Shown here one piece after another: positions 53,022 to 61,966 of a stretch of DNA of 64,000 nucleotides (position 1 is the first letter of the stretch; every line of letters begins with the position of its first letter). The notes beneath the pieces were generated by a model. That model ran no database searches and had not been told where the DNA came from. It saw nothing but the letters and a program-made list of their open reading frames with translations. Position numbers and translations under genes: made by a program. This stretch comes from Rhodobacteraceae bacterium 63075 (GTDB lineage: Bacteria; Pseudomonadota; Alphaproteobacteria; Rhodobacterales; Rhodobacteraceae). The stretch is from assembly GCA_003417655.1 (NCBI GenBank), contig QVMW01000009.1, positions 62,001 through 126,000 on the forward strand, read 5' to 3'.

Positions 53022-54388
53022 GCCTGCTCGCTCAGATAACCCGTGGCGATAGTGTCGTCGCACGTGCCTTCCGTGGAGCCGGTTTGACGATATTCGGCTT
53101 CGGTTGGGGGCAGATGATGCGGCTCGCATCCAACCTCATCCTGACGCGTCTGCTGTTTCCGGAAGCATTTGGCCTGATGGCGCTCATCACTGTTTTCCTG
53201 ATGGGGCTCAACATGTTCTCCGATGTGGGCGTGGCGCCCGCGATCCTGCAATCGAAACGTGGCGATGAGCGCAATTTTCTCGACACGGCCTGGACGATCC
53301 AGGTCATTCGGGGGGCATTGCTCTGGCTGGCCGCCTGCGTCCTGGCATGGCCGGTCGCGCTGATTTACGATGTGCCAGAGCTTGCATACATGCTGCCGGT
53401 CGCTGCGCTGACACTCTTGATCAAGGGTTTCCTGACCACGCGGTATTTTGAAGCCAACAGGCATTTGCGTCTGGGCAGGATCACCGCGATCGACATGATC
53501 ACGCAGGCGGTCGGGCTGGTCGCGGCGATCGTGTTGGCTTTCGCACTTCAATCGGTATGGGCCTTGATACTGTCAGGTATAATTTCGGGTCTTGTGGAAG
53601 TTCTGATCTATGAACGCTTCCTGCCGGGGCCGCGGAACCGTTTCCGCTGGGAAAAAAGAGCAGCGCGAGAGCTGATCTCATTTGGCAAGTGGATATTCCT
53701 TTCCACAGTGGCGGGATTTGTCATCAGTCAGGCCGATAAGCTCCTGATTGGGAAATACCTGCCGCTGGAACAGTTCGGGGTCTATAATATTGGCTATTTT
53801 CTCGCCTCTTTTCCGCTGCTGCTGGGCGGGGTTCTGGTCAATCGCCTCTTGATCCCGATCTACCGCGAGTGGCCGCCCGCGAAAAGCCGGGAGAATTTCC
53901 TGAAGCTGCGCAAGATGCGGATGATCGTGACGGGAGCCCTGATGGCGATGATTGCGGCTCTGGGACTTGCCGGAGTTCCGCTTGTCGGCTTTCTCTATGA
54001 TCCGCGCTACGCGGCCGCTGGGGCGATCACCGTCATGATCGCGATGATGCAGATACCGTTGCTGATCGCGCTGACCTATGATCAGGCAGCATTGGCGGCC
54101 GGTGACAGCAGGCGCTTTTTCGTCCTCGCCGCGACGAAGGCAGTCCTGATCGTCGCCGGCCTTTGGATCGGCCTCGAAACTGCCGGTCTTCTCGGTGCGA
54201 TCATCGGGCAGGGCGCAGCCATGGTGCTGGCCTATCCGGTCGTGGTCTGGCTCTCCAAACACATGGAGGCGTGGGATCCGTTGCATGACGCGGTATTCGC
54301 CTTCCTCGGACTGCTCGTCATATGGGTTTGCTATCGAGCAAATCAGCCTTATCTTGCGAGTCTGGCAGAGAGTGGCACCGTGTCGTGA
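53018..54388 (+). CDS. Wzx-like polysaccharide flippase (MOP superfamily)
   Basis: 456 aa with about twelve to fourteen hydrophobic helices. The N-terminal GWGQMMRLASNLILTRLLFPEAFGLMALI and ISFGKWIFLSTVAGFVISQADKLLIGKYLPLEQFGVYNIGYFLA are diagnostic of polysaccharide-flippase proteins such as Wzx/ExoT. It would flip the undecaprenyl-linked repeat unit across the inner membrane. Starts in the GT2 stop. Confidence 0.88.
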   Translation: MSLLAQITRGDSVVARAFRGAGLTIFGFGWGQMMRLASNLILTRLLFPEAFGLMALITVFLMGLNMFSDVGVAPAILQSKRGDERNFLDTAWTIQVIRGALLWLAACVLAWPVALIYDVPELAYMLPVAALTLLIKGFLTTRYFEANRHLRLGRITAIDMITQAVGLVAAIVLAFALQSVWALILSGIISGLVEVLIYERFLPGPRNRFRWEKRAARELISFGKWIFLSTVAGFVISQADKLLIGKYLPLEQFGVYNIGYFLASFPLLLGGVLVNRLLIPIYREWPPAKSRENFLKLRKMRMIVTGALMAMIAALGLAGVPLVGFLYDPRYAAAGAITVMIAMMQIPLLIALTYDQAALAAGDSRRFFVLAATKAVLIVAGLWIGLETAGLLGAIIGQGAAMVLAYPVVVWLSKHMEAWDPLHDAVFAFLGLLVIWVCYRANQPYLASLAESGTVS

Positions 54389-54433
54389 ACAGATTGTTTT
54401 TTGGGCTCAAAACCTGTCATATGGTAGGGGATC

Positions 54434-54499
54434 ATGAACAAAATGCCCTATTTTGACCCCATTTTTATGAAACATCCGAGCCCGCGCACCATTTGTTAA
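54434..54499 (+). CDS. Possible 21-residue leader peptide upstream of the PKS
   Basis: ATG at 54434, preceded by an AGGGGA ribosome site, ends TAA at 54499, 15 bases before the PKS start. It encodes a basic, hydrophobic peptide beginning MNKMPYFDPIFMKH and ending with Cys. Distance, ribosome site and in-line position suggest a translated leader or a small coupled gene; chance cannot be excluded for a 22-codon frame. Confidence 0.35.
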   Translation: MNKMPYFDPIFMKHPSPRTIC

Positions 54500-54513
54500 C
54501 CGGGGATTTTTTG

Positions 54514-57500
54514 ATGCCTAGCAAGAGCGAAGCGCCGATCTTTGGCGAAAGCGATGTTGCAATTGTCGGTATGGCTGCGCACCTGCCCGGCGCAGACTCA
54601 ATCGATGCGTATTGGCAAAACCTTCGCGACGGTGTGGAATCCATTCGAAAGCTCTCGAAGGAAGAGTTGAAGGCGGCCGGGGTCCCGGAAGCCATGTTGG
54701 CGCGGCCCGATTATGTGCCTCATGCAGCAATGCTTGAAAATTTCGAGTGTTTCGACGGAGACTTCTTCGGATTTTCGCCGAAAGAAAGCGCTATCCTGGA
54801 CCCGCAGCATCGCCAGTTTCTAGAAGTGGCCTGGGAGGCATTCGAGAATGCGGGCTATCCCCCGGAGAATGTTGATGGCCCGATCGGAGTTTTCGCGGGC
54901 TGTGGCATGGGGAGCTATTTCTATTTCAACATCTGTTCCAACCGTGACCTGGTCGATGATGTTGGCATGTTCCTGCTCCGCCACACGGGAAATGACAAGG
55001 ACTTCCTGTCGACCCGGATGAGCCATGTATTTGATCTCAAGGGGCCATCGCTGAGCCTTCAGACCGCTTGTTCCACATCGCTCGTGGCCACGCATTACGC
55101 TGCACAGGCGCTGCTGACCGGAGAATGCGACATGGCCATGGCCGGGGGCGTGACGATCGAGCTGCCGCAGGGGCATGGCTACGTGTTCAAGGAAGGCGAG
55201 ATCCTGTCACCTGACGGGCACTGCCATGCTTTCGATCATCGAGCGCAGGGGACAGTTTTCGGCTCTGGCGCTGGCGCAGTTGTCCTGAAGCGAATGGAGG
55301 ATGCGCTCCGCGACGGCGATCATATCTGGGCCGTGATCAAGGGCAGCGCTGTCAACAATGACGGCGCTGCCAAAGCCGGCTATCTTGCGCCTTCCGTTGA
55401 CGGGCAGGCAGCCGCGATCAAGGAAGCGCTTGCCATCGCAGGCACCACCGCCGACACGATCGATTATGTCGAATGTCATGGTACGGGAACCTACCTTGGT
55501 GATCCCATTGAAATCGCTGCGCTGACGGAAGCCTTTTCCAAGACGACGGACGAAACCGGCTACTGTCGCATCGGGAGCGTGAAGACGAATATCGGCCATC
55601 TCGACACGGCGGCGGGCGTGGCCAGCCTGATCAAGGCAACCCTGGCGCTCGAGCAGCGGGAAATGCCGCCCTCGCTGGGCTTCGAGAAGCCGAACCCGGC
55701 GATCGAGTTCGAGCATTCGCCCTTCAAGGTCAACGACAGGCTGACGCACTGGGAGCGCCGGAAGGGACCGCGCCGCGCCGGGGTGAACTCTCTGGGTGTG
55801 GGCGGCACCAATGCGCATGTCGTGCTGGAGGAAGCGCCGGAGCGGGCGGCGAGCGGGCAAAGCGACTGGCCTTTTCAGTTGCTGTGCGTGTCAGGTCGCT
55901 CCAAGGCTGCGCTGAAAGAAAATGTGGCCGCAATGGCCGATTGCCTCGAGGGTCACCCGGAGCTGCCGCTCGCCGATGTGGCGTTTACGCTCAAGGAGGG
56001 GCGTCGGGGGTTCGAACGGCGCAGGGTCATCGTGGCCGAAAGCCATGAAGAGGCGGTGCAGTTCTGGCGTGAAGACGACCCGCGCCGCGCGTTTACGCAT
56101 CAGGCCATGAGTGCTCCAGAGACCGTTTTCATGTTTCCCGGCGGCGGCGCGCAATACGCGGGCATGGCAAAGGACCTCTACGAGACCGAGCCTGTCTTCG
56201 CCGAGTGGATGGACCGTGGGCTTGATATTCTGCAACCCAGGCTGGATTATGACCTGCGCGCCCTGTGGCTGCCTAAGCCGGAAGATCGCGCGGCTGCACA
56301 GACAAAGCTCAAGAAACCATCGATACAGCTGCCGCTCATAATGATCGTGGAGTATGCCCTGGCGCAGCTCTGGATGAGCTGGGGCGTCAAGCCCGATTTG
56401 CTGGTCGGGCATTCGATGGGAGAGAACACGGCGGCGTGCCTCGCCGGCGTCATGAGCTTCGAGGATTGTATCGGGCTTGTCCATTTGCGCGGCAGGCTCT
56501 TTGACACCATTCCAGCCGGTGGCATGCTGTCGGTTTCGCTATCTGCGGAGAAGTTGAAGCCCTATCTGGGCGAAGATCTCGACTTGGCGAGTGTAAACGG
56601 TCCGGGGCTGAGCGTGGCGTCGGGGCCGGAGGTGGCGCTCGACAGGTTGCAAGAGCGCCTTGGCGCAGAGGACATCGAGTGCCAGCGTGTCGCGATCGAC
56701 ATCGCGGCGCATTCACGCATGCTTGAGCCTGTTCTCGACAGTTTTGGCGATTATCTGCGCACGATCGAGCTCTCCGCCCCACAGATCCCATTTCTGTCCA
56801 ACCGCTCCGGTATTCTTGTCTCGGACGAAGAAGCAACTGATCCGAACTACTGGGTCAGACATCTGCGCGGCACGGTTCTTTTCGCCGATTGCATCGACAC
56901 GCTCGCGGCGCGCGAAGAGCGGATCTATATCGAGATGGGGCCGGGGCGGGCGCTGTCTTCGCTGGCGCAGCAGAATCCAAAGCTGCGCCGCGACCAGATT
57001 ATCAGCGCGCTCCGTCACCCCGATGACATGATCGCGGATGACAAGTGGTTCGTGGCTCAGCTCGGACGTGTCTGGGCGATGGGAGGAGATTTCGACTGGT
57101 CGCAGATCTGGGGAGGAGTGAGGCGCAACAGGATCCCTCTGCCCACCTATCGCTTTCAGCGCAAACCCTATTTCATTCAGCCAGCCGTGCCTGAAACAGA
57201 TGCTTCTCAGAGGTATCTGCCCCGTCTTGCGGAGGTTTCGGACTGGGGCTTTGAACCTTACTGGAAGCCAAGCGCGCCGGATTGCATGATTGATGTGCGC
57301 AAGGAGCTGGGAGACATCGCGCCGGAGACGTGGCTGTTCTTCATGGATGATACGGGACTTGGCACTGGTTTGGCGGAGGCGCTTTCACAAGCGGGTCACC
57401 GCGTGGTCCAAGTTCGGCCCGGTGATGCTTTCGGGCGCGAAGGTGAGGGTGGATATTTGCTCTCGGCAGAACGAGGCCGAGAGGGCTATGATCTGCTCGT

Positions 57501-60500
57501 GGCAGATTTGGATGAGCGCGGCTTGGTGCCAACGCGCATCGCCCATTTGTGGCTCGTGACACGGGACCAGGGCCACCGGCCCGGTTCGAGCTTTTTTCAT
57601 CGTGTCCAAGAGCAAGGCTTTTATTCGATGTTCTTTCTGGCACAGGCCATGTCGGCGGCGGATTGGTCCGAGGTCAGCATTTGTGCTTTCTCAAACGGGG
57701 CGGCGAGCATCAATGAAGAGTCGCTGGCCTTTCCGGAAAAGGCGACGATGCAAGGACCTGTGAAGGTCATTCCTCGCGAGTTTGCCGGGACACGCTGCAA
57801 GCTCGTCGATGTGCAGTTGACGTTGGCGGCGAACGCTCAGCAGCGCGCGCATCTGCGGGATTTGATGCTGGAAGAGCTGATGGCGGAGCCCAGTAATTGC
57901 ATCGCGGCCTGGCGCGGAGAGCGTCGCTATGAGGAAGTATACCGGCCTTCAGCGCTTCCGGCGGTTGAAAAGGGTGAGCTGCCATTGCGAAATGACGGGA
58001 CCTATATGATCACCGGCGGCTTTGGCGGTATCGGGCTGACCCTCGCGGAAGATCTGGTGCGTAGCCATGGTGCAAGGATCGTGCTTGTCGCGCGCACCCC
58101 GCTGCCACCCCGATCCGACTGGGAAGCTTACAAATTCAGGCATGGCAGCCACGCTCCGGTTTCCCGCAGGATTGCCGCTGTCGAGAAGCTCGAGGGTCTC
58201 GGCGGGCAGGTCATGGTCGTGGTTGCGGATGTATCAAACGTGGAAGAAATGCGCGGTGCACTGGAGCAGGTTCACCTGCGCTTCGGAGACGTGAACGGTC
58301 TCATCCATGCTGCCGGAATGATCGCAGATGCACCTATCGCCGGAAAAACACCTGATCAGATCGAGGACGTGTTCACCCCCAAGATTCACGGCACGGAAGT
58401 CTTGAGCCGGCTGTTTCCCGACGGCGCGCTCGATTTCATGGTGCTATTCAGTTCCAGCTCGACAGCCACAGCGCCTGTCGGTCAGGTCGATTACGTCGCA
58501 GCGAACGCCTTTCTGAACGCCTATGCCGAATCCAGAAAGGAATGCAGAACACGCGTTCTTTCTCTGGGATGGGGGATCTGGAACGAGGTTGGAATGGCGG
58601 CGGAGGCGCTTGGAAAGGTCGATGAAATAGCTGAGATCGAAGAGCGCCGGGTTGACGCGCCGTTGATCGATATCGCGTCTTTCGACAAGAGAGGGCATCG
58701 CCTTTTCAAGACGGATTTGAGCACCAGCCTTTGGGCGCTCGATGAGCACCGCACCAAGCGCAACAACGCGCTTATGCCCGGAACAGGCTATCTCGAAATC
58801 GCGGCACAGGCGCTTGCCGCGCAGGGAGAAAGGGCGAGCTTCGAACTGCGCGACCTGCACTTCCTGCGCGCCCTCGAGGTCTCGGAAGACAGCACACGCG
58901 AGATGCGTGTGACGCTTGAGCGAACAGACACGGGTTATGACTTCAAAGTCCAATCAAGTCGGGAGGTCGGCAGCGAGGTTGGTTTCGAAACCAATGTGAC
59001 GGGCGAGCTACACCTGACCGAAATGAAGCGTCCGCCGGCGCTCGATATTGAAGCGATCGCTGATCGGTGCACCGAGCATCGGCTTGCAGAAGAAGGTCGG
59101 ACCCTGCGTTCGCCTCAGGAAGCGCATCTGAACTTCGGTCCGCGTTGGCGCACACTCAAGGAGACCACACTGGGTCGTAAAGAGGGGCTTGCGCGGTTGG
59201 TCCTGCCGCAAAGCGCCCGCGAAGACGGTTGCATCCTCCACCCCGGCCTTATGGATTTGGCGACGGGATGGGCAATGGAGTTGATCGAGGGCTACAAGCC
59301 GAGCCATCTTTGGGTGCCGGTGTCATACGCTTCGCTCAAGGTATACAGCCCGTTGCCAGAGGAATGTGTCTCCTGGGTGCAGAATGCCGGGCGAAACAGC
59401 GCTGAACGCGGGGCGGCGAGTTTCGACATCGTGATTTGCGACACATCAGGAGAAGTGTGTGCCGAAATAACAGGATTCTCGATCCGCCGTTTGGAGTCGG
59501 TAGAAGAGTTTGCGGTTGCGGCATCCGGGTCAGAAAGTCTGGAATACCTCGACAAGTTGCCGGAACGAGATCTGTCGCCCGCAGAAGAGCGGTTGCGTGA
59601 GAATCTCTTTCAAGGAATACGGCCGCAAGAGGGCGTCGAGGCGTTTCGGCGCGCGCTCGCATCGCCGCGCAACAGGCTGATTGTCTCTTCGCTCGATCTG
59701 GGTGGACTGATTGCACAAACGACAGCTGGCGCAGCGAAGCCCATCAACTCCGAGCAAAGATTTCAGCGTCCTGATCTCGACAGCGAGTACGAGAAGCCTG
59801 AAGGGCCAATCGAAGAAAAGCTTGCAGAGTTCTGGAGCAGCCTGCTTGGCGTTGAACAAATCGGTGCTGATGACAACTTCTTCGATCTCGGCGGGCATTC
59901 TCTGATCGCCGTGCGCTTGTTTGCGCAGATCAGGAAAACCTTTTCGGTCGACTTTCCCATATCCGTTCTTTTCGAAGCGCCAACTATTCGGAAATGCGCA
60001 CGAATGATCGCAGATGAGGGGGGGGGCGATCGAGTTCAGGTCCGCGACGAGTCGGCGGAGGAAAATGATGAGACACCGAAGCGTCGATTCACGCATATCG
60101 TTCCGATGCATCAAAGTGAGGGTGGCCCGCGTCGGCCCTTCTTTCTCGTCGCCGGGATGTTCGGCAACGTGCTCAACTTGCGACACCTTGCACATCTAGT
60201 CGGTGCGGACAGGCCGTTCTACGGGTTGCAGGCGCGCGGGCTCTACGGCGAACAGGAGCCTCACCGATCCATCCCGCAAGCGGCAGCGGATTACATCAGG
60301 GAAATCAAGCAGCTTCAGTCCGATGGACCTTACATTTTGGGAGGTTTTTCCGGAGGTGGCATTATTGCTCTGGAGATCGCGCAACAGCTCCAGGCCGCAG
60401 GAGACGAGGTTTTGATGCTCGTGATGCTCGATACCCCGCTGCCACAGCGCCGCGAGCTTACAACGACAGACCGGATGTTGATCCAGTTGCAGGAACTGCG

Positions 60501-60966
60501 TAGGGGCGGCTTTCTTTATCCGTTCAAATGGGCGGCAAGGCGCGTTGCCTGGGAGTTCGAGAAACGGACCGGCAAAACCACCTATGCGCCGGAGAACTCC
60601 GAAACATCGTTTCACAATTCACAAATCGAAGCGGCCTTTATCGAGGCTATCGCCGGGTACGAGCTGAAGCCATGGGAAGGACCGCTCGCGCTATTCAGGC
60701 CTCCCCTGCAAGGCAAGTGGACCGTTTCGGGAGATGCGATTGTGTCAAGCGAGCGCAGCTACGTCACACCCGATAATGACTGGACGCCATACGCTCCGCT
60801 CATTTCGGTTTACGAGGTGCCTGGTGATCACGACTCGATGGTGCTTGAGCCAAATGTGCGGGTCCTTGCAGCACGTCTGAAACGCTGTATCGAGGATGCG
60901 GAGAACCCGTCAGCGCGCGCGGCACGTGTCGCTGCAATGCCCCGGTCTGATCGAGAGGTGAGCTGA
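54514..60966 (+). CDS. Single-module type I polyketide synthase (KS-AT-KR-DH-carrier-TE)
   Basis: 2150 aa. KS about 10-440 with the full triad Cys186 (TACSTS), His322 (CHGTGT) and His362 (NIGHLD). AT about 540-840 with GHSMG Ser634 and AAHSRM. KR about 1160-1375: TGGFGGIG, with Ser1314, Tyr1327, Asn1331. Polyketide dehydratase about 1400-1690: His1412 and Asp1581, but the H-x3-G-x4-P motif is altered (Arg1416 instead of Gly, Pro one residue late), so activity is doubtful. Carrier domain DLGGHS with Ser1796 (peptidyl-carrier-like GGHS). Thioesterase GGFSGGG with Ser1946, Asp1973, His2106. The order KR before DH is unusual. The next gene starts 1 base after the stop; an NRPS follows. Confidence 0.93.
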   Translation: MPSKSEAPIFGESDVAIVGMAAHLPGADSIDAYWQNLRDGVESIRKLSKEELKAAGVPEAMLARPDYVPHAAMLENFECFDGDFFGFSPKESAILDPQHRQFLEVAWEAFENAGYPPENVDGPIGVFAGCGMGSYFYFNICSNRDLVDDVGMFLLRHTGNDKDFLSTRMSHVFDLKGPSLSLQTACSTSLVATHYAAQALLTGECDMAMAGGVTIELPQGHGYVFKEGEILSPDGHCHAFDHRAQGTVFGSGAGAVVLKRMEDALRDGDHIWAVIKGSAVNNDGAAKAGYLAPSVDGQAAAIKEALAIAGTTADTIDYVECHGTGTYLGDPIEIAALTEAFSKTTDETGYCRIGSVKTNIGHLDTAAGVASLIKATLALEQREMPPSLGFEKPNPAIEFEHSPFKVNDRLTHWERRKGPRRAGVNSLGVGGTNAHVVLEEAPERAASGQSDWPFQLLCVSGRSKAALKENVAAMADCLEGHPELPLADVAFTLKEGRRGFERRRVIVAESHEEAVQFWREDDPRRAFTHQAMSAPETVFMFPGGGAQYAGMAKDLYETEPVFAEWMDRGLDILQPRLDYDLRALWLPKPEDRAAAQTKLKKPSIQLPLIMIVEYALAQLWMSWGVKPDLLVGHSMGENTAACLAGVMSFEDCIGLVHLRGRLFDTIPAGGMLSVSLSAEKLKPYLGEDLDLASVNGPGLSVASGPEVALDRLQERLGAEDIECQRVAIDIAAHSRMLEPVLDSFGDYLRTIELSAPQIPFLSNRSGILVSDEEATDPNYWVRHLRGTVLFADCIDTLAAREERIYIEMGPGRALSSLAQQNPKLRRDQIISALRHPDDMIADDKWFVAQLGRVWAMGGDFDWSQIWGGVRRNRIPLPTYRFQRKPYFIQPAVPETDASQRYLPRLAEVSDWGFEPYWKPSAPDCMIDVRKELGDIAPETWLFFMDDTGLGTGLAEALSQAGHRVVQVRPGDAFGREGEGGYLLSAERGREGYDLLVADLDERGLVPTRIAHLWLVTRDQGHRPGSSFFHRVQEQGFYSMFFLAQAMSAADWSEVSICAFSNGAASINEESLAFPEKATMQGPVKVIPREFAGTRCKLVDVQLTLAANAQQRAHLRDLMLEELMAEPSNCIAAWRGERRYEEVYRPSALPAVEKGELPLRNDGTYMITGGFGGIGLTLAEDLVRSHGARIVLVARTPLPPRSDWEAYKFRHGSHAPVSRRIAAVEKLEGLGGQVMVVVADVSNVEEMRGALEQVHLRFGDVNGLIHAAGMIADAPIAGKTPDQIEDVFTPKIHGTEVLSRLFPDGALDFMVLFSSSSTATAPVGQVDYVAANAFLNAYAESRKECRTRVLSLGWGIWNEVGMAAEALGKVDEIAEIEERRVDAPLIDIASFDKRGHRLFKTDLSTSLWALDEHRTKRNNALMPGTGYLEIAAQALAAQGERASFELRDLHFLRALEVSEDSTREMRVTLERTDTGYDFKVQSSREVGSEVGFETNVTGELHLTEMKRPPALDIEAIADRCTEHRLAEEGRTLRSPQEAHLNFGPRWRTLKETTLGRKEGLARLVLPQSAREDGCILHPGLMDLATGWAMELIEGYKPSHLWVPVSYASLKVYSPLPEECVSWVQNAGRNSAERGAASFDIVICDTSGEVCAEITGFSIRRLESVEEFAVAASGSESLEYLDKLPERDLSPAEERLRENLFQGIRPQEGVEAFRRALASPRNRLIVSSLDLGGLIAQTTAGAAKPINSEQRFQRPDLDSEYEKPEGPIEEKLAEFWSSLLGVEQIGADDNFFDLGGHSLIAVRLFAQIRKTFSVDFPISVLFEAPTIRKCARMIADEGGGDRVQVRDESAEENDETPKRRFTHIVPMHQSEGGPRRPFFLVAGMFGNVLNLRHLAHLVGADRPFYGLQARGLYGEQEPHRSIPQAAADYIREIKQLQSDGPYILGGFSGGGIIALEIAQQLQAAGDEVLMLVMLDTPLPQRRELTTTDRMLIQLQELRRGGFLYPFKWAARRVAWEFEKRTGKTTYAPENSETSFHNSQIEAAFIEAIAGYELKPWEGPLALFRPPLQGKWTVSGDAIVSSERSYVTPDNDWTPYAPLISVYEVPGDHDSMVLEPNVRVLAARLKRCIEDAENPSARAARVAAMPRSDREVS

Positions 60967-60967
60967 A

Positions 60968-61966
60968 ATGAAAGAACCCAGCCTGCTTGCGATCGTACTC
61001 AACTTCCGCACACCTGAAATGACGCTGAAAGCGGCCGAGGCTGCACGGGAGGCGCTTGAAGGTCTCAATGCCGAGCTCGTGATCGTCGACAATGACAGCG
61101 CGGACGGATCTTTCGAGAGGATGTCTGCGCATGTCACTGAGCAGGGGTGGAATGTTCGTGTGCTGCAAGCCGGCCGCAACGGAGGTTATGGGGCGGGCAA
61201 CAATATTGGTATTATCGCGGGTCTGTCTGACGGCACCCGCCCTGAATTCTACTATATCCTGAATTCTGATGCGTTTCCCGCCCGCGATGCTGTACGCTTG
61301 TTGAAAGACTACCTTGTCGCGAATCCTGCGGTCGGCTTCGCCGGGAGCTTTATCCATGGACCTGATGGAGACGCTCATGTGACGGCCTTTCGCTTTCCGA
61401 CTGCCCTGGGCGAGCTGGAAGGAGCCGCCCGTTTTGGCCCCCTGTCGCGGCTGCTTCGAAATCACATCGTTCCTTTGCCGGTTCCTGATGAGACTGTCAT
61501 GGTTGACTGGCTGGCTGGAGCCAGCATGATGATGCGGGCAGAGACGCTTCAGCAGATCGGCCTTTTTGACGAGTCGTTCTTTCTCTATTTCGAGGAAACT
61601 GACCTGTGCCTGAGAGCGGCAAGAGCCGGCTGGGCAACCGTTTACCTGCGTGAGAGCGAAGTGGCGCATATTGGGTCGGTGTCGACTGGCATGAAAAGCT
61701 GGCCTCGGGTCCCGGGCTACTGGCTGGACAGCCGATGGCACTATTTCAGCAAGAACCACTCACGTGCCTATGCGTGTTACGCCACGGCACTGCATCTTCT
61801 GGGGGGCACTTTTTACAAGCTCAGACGTTTGATCGAGAGAAAGCCCACGCATGCAACGCCACATTTTCTTTATGACATGTTCAGTCATGCGTTGCGCGCC
61901 TTGTTTGTCGGCAAGACATCCCCCGATGTCCCCCAAATGCAGGCGGTCAAAGGAGAAGGTTCATGA
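60968..61966 (+). CDS. Glycosyltransferase, GT2 (WbbL/rhamnosyltransferase-like)
   Basis: 332 aa. GT-A start LLAIVLNFRTPEMTLKAAEAAREAL; ELVIVDNDSADGS; NGGYGAGNNIGI, the family's purine-like loop; D-x-D equivalent NSDAFP; and DESFFLYFEETDLCLRAARAGW, the ED motif acceptor region. It is sandwiched between PKS and NRPS, with 1-base spacing upstream and an ATGA overlap downstream, so it must be translated with them and probably acts on their product or on a lipid-linked sugar they modify. Confidence 0.88.
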   Translation: MKEPSLLAIVLNFRTPEMTLKAAEAAREALEGLNAELVIVDNDSADGSFERMSAHVTEQGWNVRVLQAGRNGGYGAGNNIGIIAGLSDGTRPEFYYILNSDAFPARDAVRLLKDYLVANPAVGFAGSFIHGPDGDAHVTAFRFPTALGELEGAARFGPLSRLLRNHIVPLPVPDETVMVDWLAGASMMMRAETLQQIGLFDESFFLYFEETDLCLRAARAGWATVYLRESEVAHIGSVSTGMKSWPRVPGYWLDSRWHYFSKNHSRAYACYATALHLLGGTFYKLRRLIERKPTHATPHFLYDMFSHALRALFVGKTSPDVPQMQAVKGEGS

